From: Halorubrum sp. CBA1229 | GTDB taxonomy: Archaea > Halobacteriota > Halobacteria > Halobacteriales > Haloferacaceae | Assembly: GCF_003721435.2 (NCBI RefSeq) | Contig: NZ_CP054585.1 | Span: forward strand, 1,798,001-1,862,000 | Direction of reading: 5' to 3' | DNA: 64,000 nt | Part shown: one piece after another, positions 26,874 through 35,807 of the stretch | How the letters are laid out: every line of letters begins with the position of its first letter | Numbering within the stretch: the first letter of the stretch is position 1 | Translations under genes and position numbers: made by a program | The notes under the pieces: generated by a model | Databases searched by the model: none | What the model saw: the letters and a program-made list of their open reading frames with translations, nothing else | Told to the model about the DNA's origin: nothing

Positions 26874-27856
26874 CGGCCGTCGACTCCCGCGCCCGCGATC
26901 CGGTCGACGACGCGACTCTCGCGCTCCTGCTCGAAGTCGCCGGCACCCCGAAACCGGGCAACGTCGACCGGCGGCGGGACCTGGACGACCTCCGGTTCGA
27001 GTCCTTTCTCGGCGGAGCGGTCGGCGCCCGCGACGGGCTCGAACTGGCCGCGAGCGACGAGGGGTCCGTCGGCGACGCCTTCGAGCGCGGCGTGGCGGGG
27101 ATGGCCGACCGCGCGGGAACGAACACCCAGTTCGGTTGTCTGCTGCTGCTCGTCCCGCTGCTCCGCGCGACCGTCGTGGGTTCGCCCGCGGGCGACGTGT
27201 CGCCCTCGGGGGATCTCGACCCGGACGCCGTCGACCGCGTGACCCGCGAGACCACCGTCGGCGACGCGGTCGCGTTCTACCGCGCCTTCGAGCGCGTCGA
27301 TGTCGCGGTCGCGGATCCGCCGGCGGACGCCGCCGAACTGGACGTGCGTCACGGGAGCGACGCGGCGCCGGCGCTCCGCGACCGGGAGCTGACGCTCCGA
27401 GACGTGATGGCGGTCTCGGCCGCCCCCGACGATCCGGACCGCGTTCCCGACCGCAACGCACAGGAGTGGGTCGAGGGGTTCCCGCGGACGTTCCGCGCCG
27501 CCGAGTGGATCCGCGCCGACGAGGGGCCGCTGACCGATCGAGCCGCGCGCGCCTTCCTCGGCCTGCTCGCGGCCGAGCCCGACACGCTGGTCGCCGCGAG
27601 CCACGACCCGGAGACGGCCCGCGAGGCGAGCGCACGGGCCGCCGCCCTGCTCGGCGGAGCGGACGACGGCGGTTCCACGGGTCCCCTCGACCCGAGCGAC
27701 GTCGACGCCGACGCCGTCCACGGGGCCGATCTCGACGCCGCCGAGGCGCTGGCGACGGCGTTCGTCGACGAGGGGATCAACCCCGGGACGACCGCGGACC
27801 TCACCTGCGCGGCGCTGTACGTCGCGCTCCGGCGCGGCGCGGAGGTGGCGCGGTGA
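26870..27856 (+). CDS. CitG/MdcB-like triphosphoribosyl-dephospho-CoA synthase family protein
   Basis: 328-aa protein. The N-terminal LLLEVAGTPKPGNVDRRRD and GTNTQFGCLLLLVPLL, plus the C-terminal DEGINPGTTADLTCAALY, are the core motifs of the CitG family, which attaches a ribosyl-triphosphate to dephospho-CoA. Haloarchaea have no citrate lyase or malonate decarboxylase acyl carrier genes here, so the true substrate is probably another cofactor. It overlaps both neighbours by 4 bp (ATGA with the Dus-like gene, GTGA with DUF447). Confidence 0.85.
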   Translation: MTAVDSRARDPVDDATLALLLEVAGTPKPGNVDRRRDLDDLRFESFLGGAVGARDGLELAASDEGSVGDAFERGVAGMADRAGTNTQFGCLLLLVPLLRATVVGSPAGDVSPSGDLDPDAVDRVTRETTVGDAVAFYRAFERVDVAVADPPADAAELDVRHGSDAAPALRDRELTLRDVMAVSAAPDDPDRVPDRNAQEWVEGFPRTFRAAEWIRADEGPLTDRAARAFLGLLAAEPDTLVAASHDPETAREASARAAALLGGADDGGSTGPLDPSDVDADAVHGADLDAAEALATAFVDEGINPGTTADLTCAALYVALRRGAEVAR

Positions 27857-28554
27857 CCGACGACGCGCCCGACGTGGGCCGCGGCGGGGCGGCCGACGGC
27901 GCCGACGCCGACGGCGTTGCGCCCGACGGCTGGCCGGTCGCGCTCCGCGGCGTCACCGAGTCGGTCGTGACGACGCTCGGCCCGAACGACCGCTGGAACG
28001 TCGCGGCGCTCGGGATCCACGCGCCGGCCGACCCCGGTGACCCCGTGACCGCGCGGACGTACGGGCGCACTCGGACGTGGCGGAACTTCACCGAGCGCGG
28101 CGGCGGGGTCGTCCAGTTCACGACCGACCCGCGCACGTTCGTCGACGCCGCGCTGACGGTCCGGGAGGTCGACGACCCCGTCCTCGAGACGGCCGACGCG
28201 TGGGTCGAGGTGACCGCCGAGGAGATCGGGAGCGAGACTGAGGGCGACACGACGATCCGGACGTGGGCGCTCGATCCCGTCGAGAGCGCGGTTCGCCGTG
28301 AGCGCGTGCCGACGATCAACCGCGGGTTCGGCGCGGTCGTCGACGCCACGGTGGCCGCCTCGCGGCTCGACGTGCCCGCGTTCGACACGGCGGACCTGCT
28401 CGGCCGGCTGGCGTACTTCGCGGACGTGGTCGACCGCTGCGGCGGTCCCGCCGAGCGCGAGGCGTTCGCCCGGATCGACGAGGCGACCGGGTGGCGGGCG
28501 CTCGCGGCGGCGGAGGGGACCGAGCGCGGGGGCGACGGCGACGACGAGCCCTGA
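27853..28554 (+). CDS. DUF447 family protein, probable FMN-binding split barrel
   Basis: 233-aa protein starting with GTG over the citG-like stop codon. After an acidic low-complexity N-terminus (about 28 residues), the sequence TESVVTTLGPNDRWNVAALGIHAP and ARTYGRTRTWRNFTERGGGVVQFTTDPRTFVDAAL is the DUF447 signature. A methanogen member binds FMN in a split-barrel fold. The reaction is unknown. Close coupling to cofD suggests a flavin- or deazaflavin-linked function. It ends the overlapping operon. Confidence 0.8.
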   Translation: MTDDAPDVGRGGAADGADADGVAPDGWPVALRGVTESVVTTLGPNDRWNVAALGIHAPADPGDPVTARTYGRTRTWRNFTERGGGVVQFTTDPRTFVDAALTVREVDDPVLETADAWVEVTAEEIGSETEGDTTIRTWALDPVESAVRRERVPTINRGFGAVVDATVAASRLDVPAFDTADLLGRLAYFADVVDRCGGPAEREAFARIDEATGWRALAAAEGTERGGDGDDEP

Positions 28555-28646
28555 CCGGACCGCGTGGCTCGCCCGGCGTAATACCGCCTTGCGGCCGCTC
28601 GCGGCGGAACGAACCCTTTTAGTTCGGCCCGGCGGTATCGCTCGGT

Positions 28647-28841
28647 ATGGCCATCAAACCCAAGTACATCAAGCAGCTCGGGAACGTCCTGCTTGAGCGG
28701 TACCCCGACTCGTTCAACACGGACTTCGAGACGAACAAGGAGAGCGTCACGGCCCTGACCACCGTCGAGTCGAAGGGCGTCCGCAACCGGATCGCCGGCT
28801 ACGTCACCCAGAAGAAGGCGCAGGCGGCCCAGAAGGCCTAA
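28647..28841 (+). CDS. rps17e: 30S ribosomal protein S17e
   Basis: 64-aa archaeal small-subunit protein: MAIKPKYIKQLGNVLLERY, FNTDFETNKESV and the basic end GVRNRIAGYVTQKKAQ. Usual length for archaeal S17e. A CCTTTTAG promoter element lies about 30 nt before the ATG, so it is transcribed independently of the DUF447 operon. Confidence 0.96.
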   Translation: MAIKPKYIKQLGNVLLERYPDSFNTDFETNKESVTALTTVESKGVRNRIAGYVTQKKAQAAQKA

Positions 28842-28947
28842 CCGGTCCCGAGTTTTCGACCGCACGTTCCGCGATTCCCGAGCCGCGGCGCTCGGTCTCG
28901 CCGCACACCCCGCGCCTTATCACCGAAGCCGCGGCCACCTCGTCGCG

Positions 28948-30183
28948 ATGGACGCCCTCGTCCGCCCTGTCGTCGACCCGACGTTCGCGGCCGCCGCGCT
29001 CGCGTTCCTGTGCGGCGGCGCCGCGCTCGGCACGCTGAGCGGGCTCGTTCCGGGCCTCCACGCGAACAACTTCGCGCTGCTGCTCGCGGGGCTCGCCCCC
29101 TCGGTCGCCGCCGATCCGCTCCTCGTCGGCGTCGCGATGCTCGGCGCGGGCGTGGTCCACTCGTTCCTCGACATCGTCCCCGCGCTCGCGCTCGGCGTGC
29201 CCGACGCGGCGACGGCGGTCGCGGCGCTGCCGGGCCACCGGCTCGTGATCGCGGGCCGCGGCCGCGAGGCGATCCGGCTCTCGGCGGTCGGCTCCGGGCT
29301 GGCCGTCGCGCTCGCGGTCCCGCTCGCCGTGCCGATCACGTGGATCATGATGCGCGGGTATCCGACGGTGCGGGCGCACCTCCCGCTGCTCTTGACCGGC
29401 GTCGTCGCGTTCCTCGTGTTCACCGAGTCGTCGAAGGAGGCCGCAGTCGGCGGGTTTCTCGCGTTTCTCGCGAGCGCCGCGCTCGGGTTCGCAACCCTCG
29501 ACGTCGATCCCGCGGCGCCGCTCGACGCCGGCGGCGTCCTCGCGCCGCTGTTCGCCGGACTGTTCGGCGCGCCCGTCCTCGTCGACGCGCTCGGGGGCGA
29601 GGGCGTCCCGCCGCAGGCCGACGCGCGGATCACGATGGCGCCCCGCGACCTCGGCGTGAGCGCCGGCGCCGGGTCGCTCGCGGGCGCGGTGGTCGGCTAC
29701 GTCCCGGGCGTCTCCGCCGCCATCGCCGCCGTCGCCGCGCTGCCCGCGGTCCCGCGCGAGGAGGGCGACCGCGGATTCGTCGTCGCCACGAGCGGCGCCA
29801 ACACGGCGAACACGATATTCGCGCTGTTCGCCCTCGTCGCGCTCGGCACGCCCCGGACGGGGGTCACTGTCGCTATCGACCGCGCCGGCGTCCCCTTCGC
29901 GCTCCCGATCCTCCTCGTCGCCGCGGGGGCCGCGGCGGCCTGCGGGTTCGCGCTCGTCCTCCTCGTCGGCGACGCCTACCTCCTCGTCGTCGGGAACGCG
30001 GATTACACCCGCCTCTCGATCGGCGTGTTGGCGCTGCTCGCCGGCGTCTCGTTCCTGTTCGCGGGACCGTTCGGCGTCGGGGTCTTCGCCGTCGCCGGCG
30101 CGCTGGGACTCGTCCCGCCCCGGGTCGGCGCCCGGCGGGTCCACCTGATGGGCGTGCTGATCGGTCCGCTGATCGTCGGGTGA
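28948..30183 (+). CDS. TctA/DUF112-family membrane permease
   Basis: 411-aa membrane protein with about ten hydrophobic segments. [27 protein letters not shown] near the N-terminus and [19 protein letters not shown] in the middle are the repeated glycine-rich motifs of TctA-type permeases, the large subunit of tripartite tricarboxylate transporters. No TctB or TctC binding protein is nearby, as is usual for the shorter archaeal relatives, so the substrate is unknown. A GCCTTATC box lies about 28 nt before the ATG. Confidence 0.85.
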   Translation: MDALVRPVVDPTFAAAALAFLCGGAALGTLSGLVPGLHANNFALLLAGLAPSVAADPLLVGVAMLGAGVVHSFLDIVPALALGVPDAATAVAALPGHRLVIAGRGREAIRLSAVGSGLAVALAVPLAVPITWIMMRGYPTVRAHLPLLLTGVVAFLVFTESSKEAAVGGFLAFLASAALGFATLDVDPAAPLDAGGVLAPLFAGLFGAPVLVDALGGEGVPPQADARITMAPRDLGVSAGAGSLAGAVVGYVPGVSAAIAAVAALPAVPREEGDRGFVVATSGANTANTIFALFALVALGTPRTGVTVAIDRAGVPFALPILLVAAGAAAACGFALVLLVGDAYLLVVGNADYTRLSIGVLALLAGVSFLFAGPFGVGVFAVAGALGLVPPRVGARRVHLMGVLIGPLIVG

Positions 30184-30282
30184 GCGCCGGGGGGACTCCG
30201 TCGCCGACTCCCTCGAACCGCGCTCCGCGGTCCTCGGCTCTCGCCTACCGCTGGCCGCGCTCCGCGCGTTCGACACCCGAGC

Positions 30283-30298
30283 GGCGCGGTACCGCGCC
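30283..30298. other. 16-bp perfect palindrome downstream of the TctA-type gene
   Basis: GGCGCGGTACCGCGCC, arms of 8 bp without a spacer, lies 100 bp after the permease stop codon. A smaller ACCGCG/CGCGGT hairpin precedes it (about 30218-30232). It could be a transcript end. No T-tract follows, so a terminator role is only tentative. Confidence 0.3.
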
Positions 30299-30364
30299 CC
30301 ACGCCGCGTTCGGCGCCGACCGCAAAGAACAACGGTTAAAAGTCGCGCGGTGGTGTCTCAGTGT

Positions 30365-30544
30365 ATGAGCGAGAGTGAAACGCAGGGCACCCGGCAGTGT
30401 GTCTCCTGTGGTATCCAGGTGGCCGGCATGAACGCCGCGCGGTTCTCCTGCCCGGACTGCGGGACGACCATCCACCGGTGCGCGAAGTGCCGGAAGCAGA
30501 GCAACCTCTACGAGTGTCCCGACTGCGGCTTCCGAGGACCCTAG
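30365..30544 (+). CDS. HVO_2753-type double zinc-finger protein
   Basis: 59-aa protein with four CxxC knuckles (CVSC, CPDC, CAKC, CPDC), enough for two zinc ions. It belongs to the haloarchaeal family named after Haloferax HVO_2753, a small zinc protein whose deletion affects biofilm and swarming behaviour. A GGTTAAAAG box about 30 nt upstream supports the ATG at 30365. It lies 2 bp before the aEF1-beta gene, and this pairing is conserved, which suggests a translation-related role. Confidence 0.88.
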   Translation: MSESETQGTRQCVSCGIQVAGMNAARFSCPDCGTTIHRCAKCRKQSNLYECPDCGFRGP

Positions 30545-30546
30545 TT

Positions 30547-30813
30547 ATGGGAGACGTCGCCGCCAAAATCAAGGTCATGCCGAACAGCCCCGAGGTCGAC
30601 CTCGACGACCTGCAGGACCGACTCGAGGAGTCGCTCCCGCAGGGCGCGAAGATCCGCGGCTTCCAGCGCGACGACGTCGCGTTCGGCCTCGTCGCCCTTC
30701 TGCCGACCGTCATCGTCCCCGACGGCGCGGGCGGGACCGAGGCGGTCGAAGAGGCGTTCGCCGACGTCGACGGCGTCGAGTCCGTCGCCGTCGAGAACGT
30801 CGGCCGACTGTAG
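30547..30813 (+). CDS. ef1b: elongation factor aEF1-beta
   Basis: 88-aa guanine nucleotide exchange factor for EF1-alpha. [19 protein letters not shown], the central [21 protein letters not shown] and the final [16 protein letters not shown] match the archaeal family in sequence and length. The gene is co-transcribed with the double zinc-finger gene just upstream. Confidence 0.95.
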   Translation: MGDVAAKIKVMPNSPEVDLDDLQDRLEESLPQGAKIRGFQRDDVAFGLVALLPTVIVPDGAGGTEAVEEAFADVDGVESVAVENVGRL

Positions 30814-30911
30814 CGCCGACGCCGTCGGGCTTCGGCCGGAAATCGAACGTCTTTCTGTTCAGTTCGTCGCGTCCCGGTAGCGATGCGCGCGTCTCGCGCC
30901 GCCGCGACCGA

Positions 30912-31286
30912 TCACTCGACGCGTTCGTCGACCCACGCGGTGAGGTCGTCGCCGGGGATGAACCCCTCCGCACGTCGCGCGACCGGTTCGCCGTCCACGA
31001 ACAGCACGAACAGCGGCACGCTTCGGACGTCGAACCGCTCGACGAGCGGCGGATCGTCGCGGGGGTTTATCAGGGCGACGTCGACGTCGAGCGCGCGAGC
31101 GACGTTCCCGAGGACGGGCTCCATGCTCGCACAGATCCCGCACCCGTCGGTGTAGAACTCGACGAGCGCGGCGTCGGCGTCGGCGACGAACGCGTCGAGG
31201 GCGTCAGCGTCGGCGAGAGACGTCGGACGGCGGACCCCCTCGTTTCCATCCGACTCAGCGCCGCCGGCCGTAGTATTGCTCATCAT
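30912..31286 (-). CDS. thioredoxin-like protein with CGIC active site
   Basis: 124-aa thioredoxin-fold protein. The active site is CGIC at 49-52 instead of the classical CGPC; the cis-proline loop (DVRSVPLFVLFVDGEPV) is intact. The first 25 residues are a hydrophilic extension. It starts with two ATG codons in tandem. A minus-strand TTTATATGCG box at about 31306-31314 lies 25 nt before the first, so the transcript is probably leaderless. The protein likely acts in disulfide exchange; its partners are unknown. Confidence 0.85.
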   Translation of the reverse strand: MMSNTTAGGAESDGNEGVRRPTSLADADALDAFVADADAALVEFYTDGCGICASMEPVLGNVARALDVDVALINPRDDPPLVERFDVRSVPLFVLFVDGEPVARRAEGFIPGDDLTAWVDERVE

Positions 31287-31369
31287 GCACACTATTAGGG
31301 CCGAACGCATATAAACGCTCGCTCGGATCGACGGCGCCCACCGCTCGGTTCGCCGCGGGGAGGCCCCGT

Positions 31370-32371
31370 TCAGGAGACGTCCACCGCGCCGTCGCCGCCG
31401 TCGCCGCTCTCGGCGAGCGCGTCGATGACCCGCATGTTCGCGACGGCCGCTTCCCCGTCGGTCAGGGGGTCGGCGTCGTCGGCGACGCGATCGGCGAAGT
31501 GCTCCACCTGCAGCCGGTACTGGTCCACGGGCTCGAACGTCTCGACGCCGCGCCGGCCGTCGATCTGGTAGGTCAGCTCCACCGGCTCGTCGGTCGGCGC
31601 GTCGAACGCTTGCTCGACCGCGATCCAGCCGTTCGTCGCGTCGATCCGGTACCGCTGGACGAGCTGCGTGTCGAATCCCGAGGCGACTCGGGCGGACCGG
31701 CCGTCGTCGTACTCCAAGACGCCCGCGAGCTCCGTGTCGACGCCGGCGTCCCGGGTGTCGTTCGCGTGCGCGTACGCTCGATCGGGCTCGCCGAGGACCG
31801 CCCTGACGAGCGAGACGGGGTAACAGCCGACGTCCATCAGCGACCCGCCGGCGAGCGCCGGGTCGAGGCGCACGTCGTCCGGTCGGTCGTACAGCGGGAA
31901 CCGGAACGTCGAGGTCACCGTACGCACGTCGTCCAGTTCCCGCTCGACCAGCTCGAGGACTCGCTCGGTGCGGGGGTGGTACCGGTACATGAACCCCTCC
32001 ATCAGCGTGACGCCGCGGTCCGCACAGTGATCGGTCACCTCGCGCGCCTCCGCGGCGTCGACCGCGAGCGGCTTCTCGCAGAGTACGTGGAGCCCCGCGT
32101 CGGCCGCGCGCGTCGTCCACTCGGCGTGGAGCCCGTTCGGCAGCGGGACGTAGACGGCGTCGAGCTCGTCGTCCGTCAAAAGCGCCTCGTAAGAGCCGTA
32201 GCTCCGCGGGATCGACGCCGCTTCGGCGAACGCCGCCGCCCGGTCGCCGTCTCGCGAGGCGACCGCGCCGACCGCGTGCTCGCTCGCCGCGATCGCCGGG
32301 ACCACCGCGTCGCGAGCGATTCCCGCGGTGCCGAGCACGCCGAAGGTGAGCCGATCGGTCCGGGTTGACAT
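31370..32371 (-). CDS. Gfo/Idh/MocA family oxidoreductase
   Basis: 333-aa NAD(P)-dependent dehydrogenase. The Rossmann domain begins LTFGVLGTAGIARDAVVPAI, and the family motif EKPLA follows at about 99-103. The C-terminal domain contains GGSLMDVGCYPVSLVRAVLGEP, with the Asp and Tyr region used in catalysis. Related haloarchaeal enzymes oxidise sugars such as xylose, but the substrate cannot be assigned here because no sugar genes are adjacent. A GAATATAAAA-type box lies 20-30 nt upstream of its start. Confidence 0.85.
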   Translation of the reverse strand: MSTRTDRLTFGVLGTAGIARDAVVPAIAASEHAVGAVASRDGDRAAAFAEAASIPRSYGSYEALLTDDELDAVYVPLPNGLHAEWTTRAADAGLHVLCEKPLAVDAAEAREVTDHCADRGVTLMEGFMYRYHPRTERVLELVERELDDVRTVTSTFRFPLYDRPDDVRLDPALAGGSLMDVGCYPVSLVRAVLGEPDRAYAHANDTRDAGVDTELAGVLEYDDGRSARVASGFDTQLVQRYRIDATNGWIAVEQAFDAPTDEPVELTYQIDGRRGVETFEPVDQYRLQVEHFADRVADDADPLTDGEAAVANMRVIDALAESGDGGDGAVDVS

Positions 32372-32447
32372 ACGCGACCATCGAGGGTCCGAATATAAAA
32401 GAGCCGGCGACTCCGGCCCGAGGCGGCCGGCGATCGTCCGCGCCGCG

Positions 32448-32693
32448 CTACCGGTCGGCCGGCTCGGGGTTCACGAGCGGCGAGTCCTCGTTGGCGCACT
32501 CGGGGCGGCCGCAGACGCCCGCGTCGGCGCCGGCCCGCGAGACGCCTTCGGCGAGCGACTCGATCTCCCACGCCACCTCGTGACCGGTCGCCGACTCGTG
32601 TTCGCCGAGCGCGGCCCGCGCCGGCGGGAGCCGGTCGTACCCCGCCTCGAAGGGACAGTCGGCACACCGGACCGTGACACGCGTCCGTTCCAT
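32448..32693 (-). CDS. small cysteine-rich putative zinc protein
   Basis: 81-aa protein. CADC (about 10-13) is followed by HESATGH, resembling a C2H2-type arrangement, and a second pair, CGRPEC, occurs near 61-66. It starts MERTRVTVRCADCPFEAGY. I do not recognise a named family. It stands alone between the oxidoreductase and the oxidase operon and could bind zinc. Confidence 0.55.
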   Translation of the reverse strand: MERTRVTVRCADCPFEAGYDRLPPARAALGEHESATGHEVAWEIESLAEGVSRAGADAGVCGRPECANEDSPLVNPEPADR

Positions 32694-32774
32694 ACCGGAT
32701 ATTGGTCGGATAGCACAAAACACTCGCGGTGCGAGGGCCTCGAACGGACCGTCCGGGCGGAGCGCTCCGCGCCG

Positions 32775-32990
32775 CTACGCCGGCTCGTCGCCCTCGGGTT
32801 CGGTCCGCCAGCCGCCGGTCAGCGTGACGATCCACAGCAGGACGCCGGCGAGCGCGAAGACGGCGGCCATATAGGGGATCAGCGGGAGCTCGACGCCGAC
32901 GAAGTCCAGGACCGTCCGGAACTCGTAGACGATCACGCCGAAGATCGCGAACGCCACGAGGAGCCCGCCGCGGGTCCGATCGAGGCTCAT
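32775..32990 (-). CDS. small membrane protein at the end of the ba3 oxidase operon (CbaC-like)
   Basis: 71-aa protein with two hydrophobic helices (about 8-27 and 37-59) and an acidic tail. Its ATG overlaps the stop codon of the oxidase subunit I gene by 4 bp, so it is the last gene of the cbaD-cbaB-cbaA-type operon. The Natronomonas ba3 oxidase operon (cbaDBAC) has a small gene in the same place. Whether it is a structural subunit or an assembly factor is unknown. Confidence 0.65.
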   Translation of the reverse strand: MSLDRTRGGLLVAFAIFGVIVYEFRTVLDFVGVELPLIPYMAAVFALAGVLLWIVTLTGGWRTEPEGDEPA

Positions 32991-34780
32991 CGGCCCACCT
33001 CGACGAGCGAGGCGGTCGCCTCACCGACGGCGCCGACCACCGGGGTCACCGCGCCCGCGAGCGCGTCGAGCGCCGGTGCGAGCCACACCGGGTACGTGCC
33101 CACGCCCGGGCCGAGCAGGCCGCCGCGCTGAATGATCGCCGCCAGCGGGAGCGCGTACGCCAGCACGACGAGCGTCAGCGCGATCCCCACCCACAGCCGG
33201 AGGCTGTCGAGCACGCGCGGGGCGTCGTCGGGGCCGGACAGCGCCGGCGGCAGCGACTCGGCGAGCCCCGACACCTTCGGGTTCCCCATCGTGAGCACGA
33301 GGTTGGCCATGAACAGCACCGTCGAGACGAACAGCAGCGTTCCGCCGATGGCGATCTGGATGTTGAGCTCTTCGAACCCGCCGAACATCGTCGGGTAATC
33401 GAAGCCGGAGTACTCGGGTTCGGCGGTCCGGCGCGGCACGCCCATGATTCCCTGTGCGTGCATCGCGTTGGACATCAGCGCCATGCCGATGAACCAGAGG
33501 ACGACCTGGAACAGCCCGATCGATCGGCTGAAGATCGGCTTGTTGGAGATCTGCGGCCAGATCCAGTAGGTGGCGGCCATGAACGTGAGCGCGACGGCGG
33601 TGCCGACGGTGAGGTGGAAGTGGCCCGGCACCCAGATGGTGTTGTGGATCATGTAGTTGATGTTCATCCCGGCGTTGACCATGCCGGAGAAGCCGCCGGC
33701 GGCGAACATCAGCCCCGCGAGCATCATGCCGGTGAACTCGGGTTTGCGCCACGGGAGGTCGGTGAGCCAGCCGAGGAGGCCGGTGCCGCCGCGCTGGCGG
33801 GCGCCGTACTCGACGCTCGCGACGACGGTAAACGCGGTGAGCAGGCTCGGCAACAGCAGGAACATTGTGTTGGTCATCGAGATGAATTTGAACCCTTCGG
33901 CGATGCCGGGGTCGAGGTACTGGTGGTGGATGCCGACCGGGGTCGACAGTAAGAGGAACAGGACGAAGACGACGCGCGCGAGCGGGTCGCTGAACAGGCG
34001 TCCGCCGGCGATTTTCGGGAGGACGGTGTACCACAGCAGGTAGGCGGGCATGAGCCAGAAGTAGACGACGGGGTGGCCGAAGAACCAGAACAGCGTCCGG
34101 GTGAGCGTGGGATTCACCTGGTCGATGAAGCCGAGCGACCACGGGAGGAGGAAGATGAGGACGGAGGCGGCCACGGCCGAGGAGGCGATGTACCACATGG
34201 CCATGGTGGTCAGCACCATGAACGTCTGGAGCGGGATGCGCTCGTCGGGGTGGTCGCGCTTCCAGGCGAGGAAGGTGCGGAACCAGTCGGCGCCGGCGAT
34301 CCAGGAGCCGACGATGAAGACGGCGAGCCCCGCGTAAAACAGGGGGTGCGCCTGCAGCGGGGCGTAGAAGGTGAACAGGACGTCCGCGCTCATGTCGAGG
34401 GCAGGGACGAAGCCGGCGAGGATGGAGACGCCGGTCATCGTCATGCCGACCGCCATGATCGCGTACCACGTCCACGTGATCCGGATGTCGATGAGCGGTC
34501 GGTCGAGGCTCCGCGTCACCGCCCAGGTGAACAGTCCCACGAGGAAGAACGTGGTGAAGCTGATCGCCAGGAACACGCCGTGTGCGGTGAGGGACGTGTA
34601 GTAGTCGGTCGAGGAGATGATCCCCCGGAACACCCCGGTCCGGTGGAGCGTCTGGATGATCCCGAAGATCGCGCCGAGCGCCAGCGCGAGGAAGGAGCTG
34701 AGCAGCGCGGCGCGGACGATCCGCGCCTCGTCGGGGAACTTGTCGACGAACGACTGCTCGGCTTCGATGGCCTCGCTCAT
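32987..34780 (-). CDS. cbaA: ba3-type cytochrome c oxidase subunit I
   Basis: 597-aa heme-copper oxidase subunit I with about thirteen membrane helices. The conserved histidine motifs include GHPVVYFWLMPAYLLWY (CuB and cross-link region), HHQYLDPG and the heme-ligand region VPGHFHLTVG. The short length and these motifs fit the B family (ba3 type) rather than aa3. The enzyme reduces oxygen to water at the cytoplasmic membrane and conserves proton motive force. The gene overlaps subunit II by 4 bp (ATGA) and the small CbaC-like gene by 4 bp. Confidence 0.93.
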   Translation of the reverse strand: MSEAIEAEQSFVDKFPDEARIVRAALLSSFLALALGAIFGIIQTLHRTGVFRGIISSTDYYTSLTAHGVFLAISFTTFFLVGLFTWAVTRSLDRPLIDIRITWTWYAIMAVGMTMTGVSILAGFVPALDMSADVLFTFYAPLQAHPLFYAGLAVFIVGSWIAGADWFRTFLAWKRDHPDERIPLQTFMVLTTMAMWYIASSAVAASVLIFLLPWSLGFIDQVNPTLTRTLFWFFGHPVVYFWLMPAYLLWYTVLPKIAGGRLFSDPLARVVFVLFLLLSTPVGIHHQYLDPGIAEGFKFISMTNTMFLLLPSLLTAFTVVASVEYGARQRGGTGLLGWLTDLPWRKPEFTGMMLAGLMFAAGGFSGMVNAGMNINYMIHNTIWVPGHFHLTVGTAVALTFMAATYWIWPQISNKPIFSRSIGLFQVVLWFIGMALMSNAMHAQGIMGVPRRTAEPEYSGFDYPTMFGGFEELNIQIAIGGTLLFVSTVLFMANLVLTMGNPKVSGLAESLPPALSGPDDAPRVLDSLRLWVGIALTLVVLAYALPLAAIIQRGGLLGPGVGTYPVWLAPALDALAGAVTPVVGAVGEATASLVEVGR

Positions 34781-35292
34781 GCGTCGTCACCCCCGCTGTT
34801 GCGGTTTTCGAACTCTTCTTGACTGACGACGTTCACGTTCCCCTCCATCACGTGGTGGCCGGCGCCGCAGTACTCGTTACAGATGAGCCCGTACTCCTTC
34901 GATCCGTCGACTTCCACCGTGATCTCGGAGACCTCGCCGGGGACGACCATCGTGTTCGCGTTGGTTCCGACGACCTCGAAGCCGTGGATCACGTCGCGAG
35001 AGGTGACGTAGAACGTGACCGTGCTGTTTTCGGGCACGACGATCGGGTCGGGGTTGAAGCCGAACTGGTAAGCGACGACGTAGGCGGCGTACTCGTTGTC
35101 CCCGACCTGTTCGACGCGGGGCTCGGAGAAGCGCTCGTCCTCGTCGAGCCCCTGGGCGTCGATGGGCTGTTCGCTGTCGGAGACCATCGCGACGCCGGGA
35201 CCGACCGCGCCGTAGGTGACCGAGCCGATGAGCAGCAGTATCAGCAGGATCGATGCCGCGAGCCAGAGTTTCTCGTAGGCGTGAATGTGCAT
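34777..35292 (-). CDS. cbaB: ba3-type cytochrome c oxidase subunit II
   Basis: 171-aa subunit with one N-terminal membrane helix (about 9-32) and an external cupredoxin domain. The binuclear CuA ligands are in CNEYCGAGHHVM (two Cys, Glu, His, Met), with the upstream ligand His in DVIHGFEVVG. It accepts electrons, probably from halocyanin in haloarchaea, and passes them to subunit I. It begins 6 bp after the CbaD-like stop codon. Confidence 0.93.
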   Translation of the reverse strand: MHIHAYEKLWLAASILLILLLIGSVTYGAVGPGVAMVSDSEQPIDAQGLDEDERFSEPRVEQVGDNEYAAYVVAYQFGFNPDPIVVPENSTVTFYVTSRDVIHGFEVVGTNANTMVVPGEVSEITVEVDGSKEYGLICNEYCGAGHHVMEGNVNVVSQEEFENRNSGGDDA

Positions 35293-35298
35293 GCGTGA

Positions 35299-35472
35299 TC
35301 ACCCCACGACGACCAGATCGCGGCCGAGGAACTCGATGTAATAGATGTACACCCACGCTAACAGCAGGATGACGAAATATATCCCGATGAGCGTGAGCGT
35401 TCCGATCGGATCGAACTCCTCTTCACCGCTCACATCATCACTCGATGCGTGTGCGGCTTGGTTTTGCCCCAT
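35299..35472 (-). CDS. cbaD: 57-aa ba3 oxidase subunit IIa / CbaD-like protein
   Basis: Short gene: it encodes MGQNQAAHASSDDV, then an acidic stretch, one hydrophobic helix (GTLTLIGIYFVILLLAWVYI, about 25-44), and YIEFLGRDLVVVG. A single-helix small protein encoded directly before subunit II is the hallmark of ba3 operons (subunit IIa in Thermus, CbaD in Natronomonas). It is the first gene of the operon; a minus-strand TTATATAG box at about 35494-35501 lies some 25 nt before its ATG. It is not annotated if a 60-codon cutoff is used. Confidence 0.85.
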   Translation of the reverse strand: MGQNQAAHASSDDVSGEEEFDPIGTLTLIGIYFVILLLAWVYIYYIEFLGRDLVVVG

Positions 35473-35493
35473 AGGCCGGGTTATAGATTAGCG

Positions 35494-35546
35494 ACTATAT
35501 AATATCTATCCGTTCCCGGGACATGAAAACACGGGCGTTATATATG
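35494..35546. promoter_or_regulatory. divergent promoters: ba3 operon and small membrane gene
   Basis: The 97-bp gap holds two TATA elements facing apart. TTATATAG on the minus strand (about 35494-35501) serves the oxidase operon, and TTATATATG on the plus strand (35538-35546) lies 24-32 nt before the ATG at 35570. The AT-rich middle could carry a shared regulator site, but no clear palindrome is seen. Confidence 0.6.
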
Positions 35547-35569
35547 TTCGGCAGACCCTACACCGTGGT

Positions 35570-35776
35570 ATGAAGTTCTCGCTCCAGCGGGCCGTGCTCC
35601 TCGTGTTGGGCGGTCTCATTCCGGCAACGGTGTTCATCGCCGACCGGGCGGAGATCTTCGTCGCCGTGACGCTCGTGAACGTGCTCATCATCTGGGCGAG
35701 CCTCCACGTCGCGACCGGCGGGAGCCTCCGCCCCGACTCGGGCTCGGCCGACGCGGCGGACCCGGAGGAGGCGTAG
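35570..35776 (+). CDS. two-helix small membrane protein beside the oxidase operon
   Basis: 68-aa protein with two hydrophobic segments (about 6-22 and 27-45) and an acidic C-terminus. It is divergent from the ba3 operon and lies 31 bp before the copper ATPase gene on the same strand. A similar small gene accompanies haloarchaeal oxidase clusters (CbaE-like, tentative). A role in oxidase assembly or copper handling is inferred from position only. Confidence 0.55.
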   Translation: MKFSLQRAVLLVLGGLIPATVFIADRAEIFVAVTLVNVLIIWASLHVATGGSLRPDSGSADAADPEEA

Positions 35777-35807
35777 CGTCGCCGACCGGCCGCCGGGACC
35801 GAACGCC

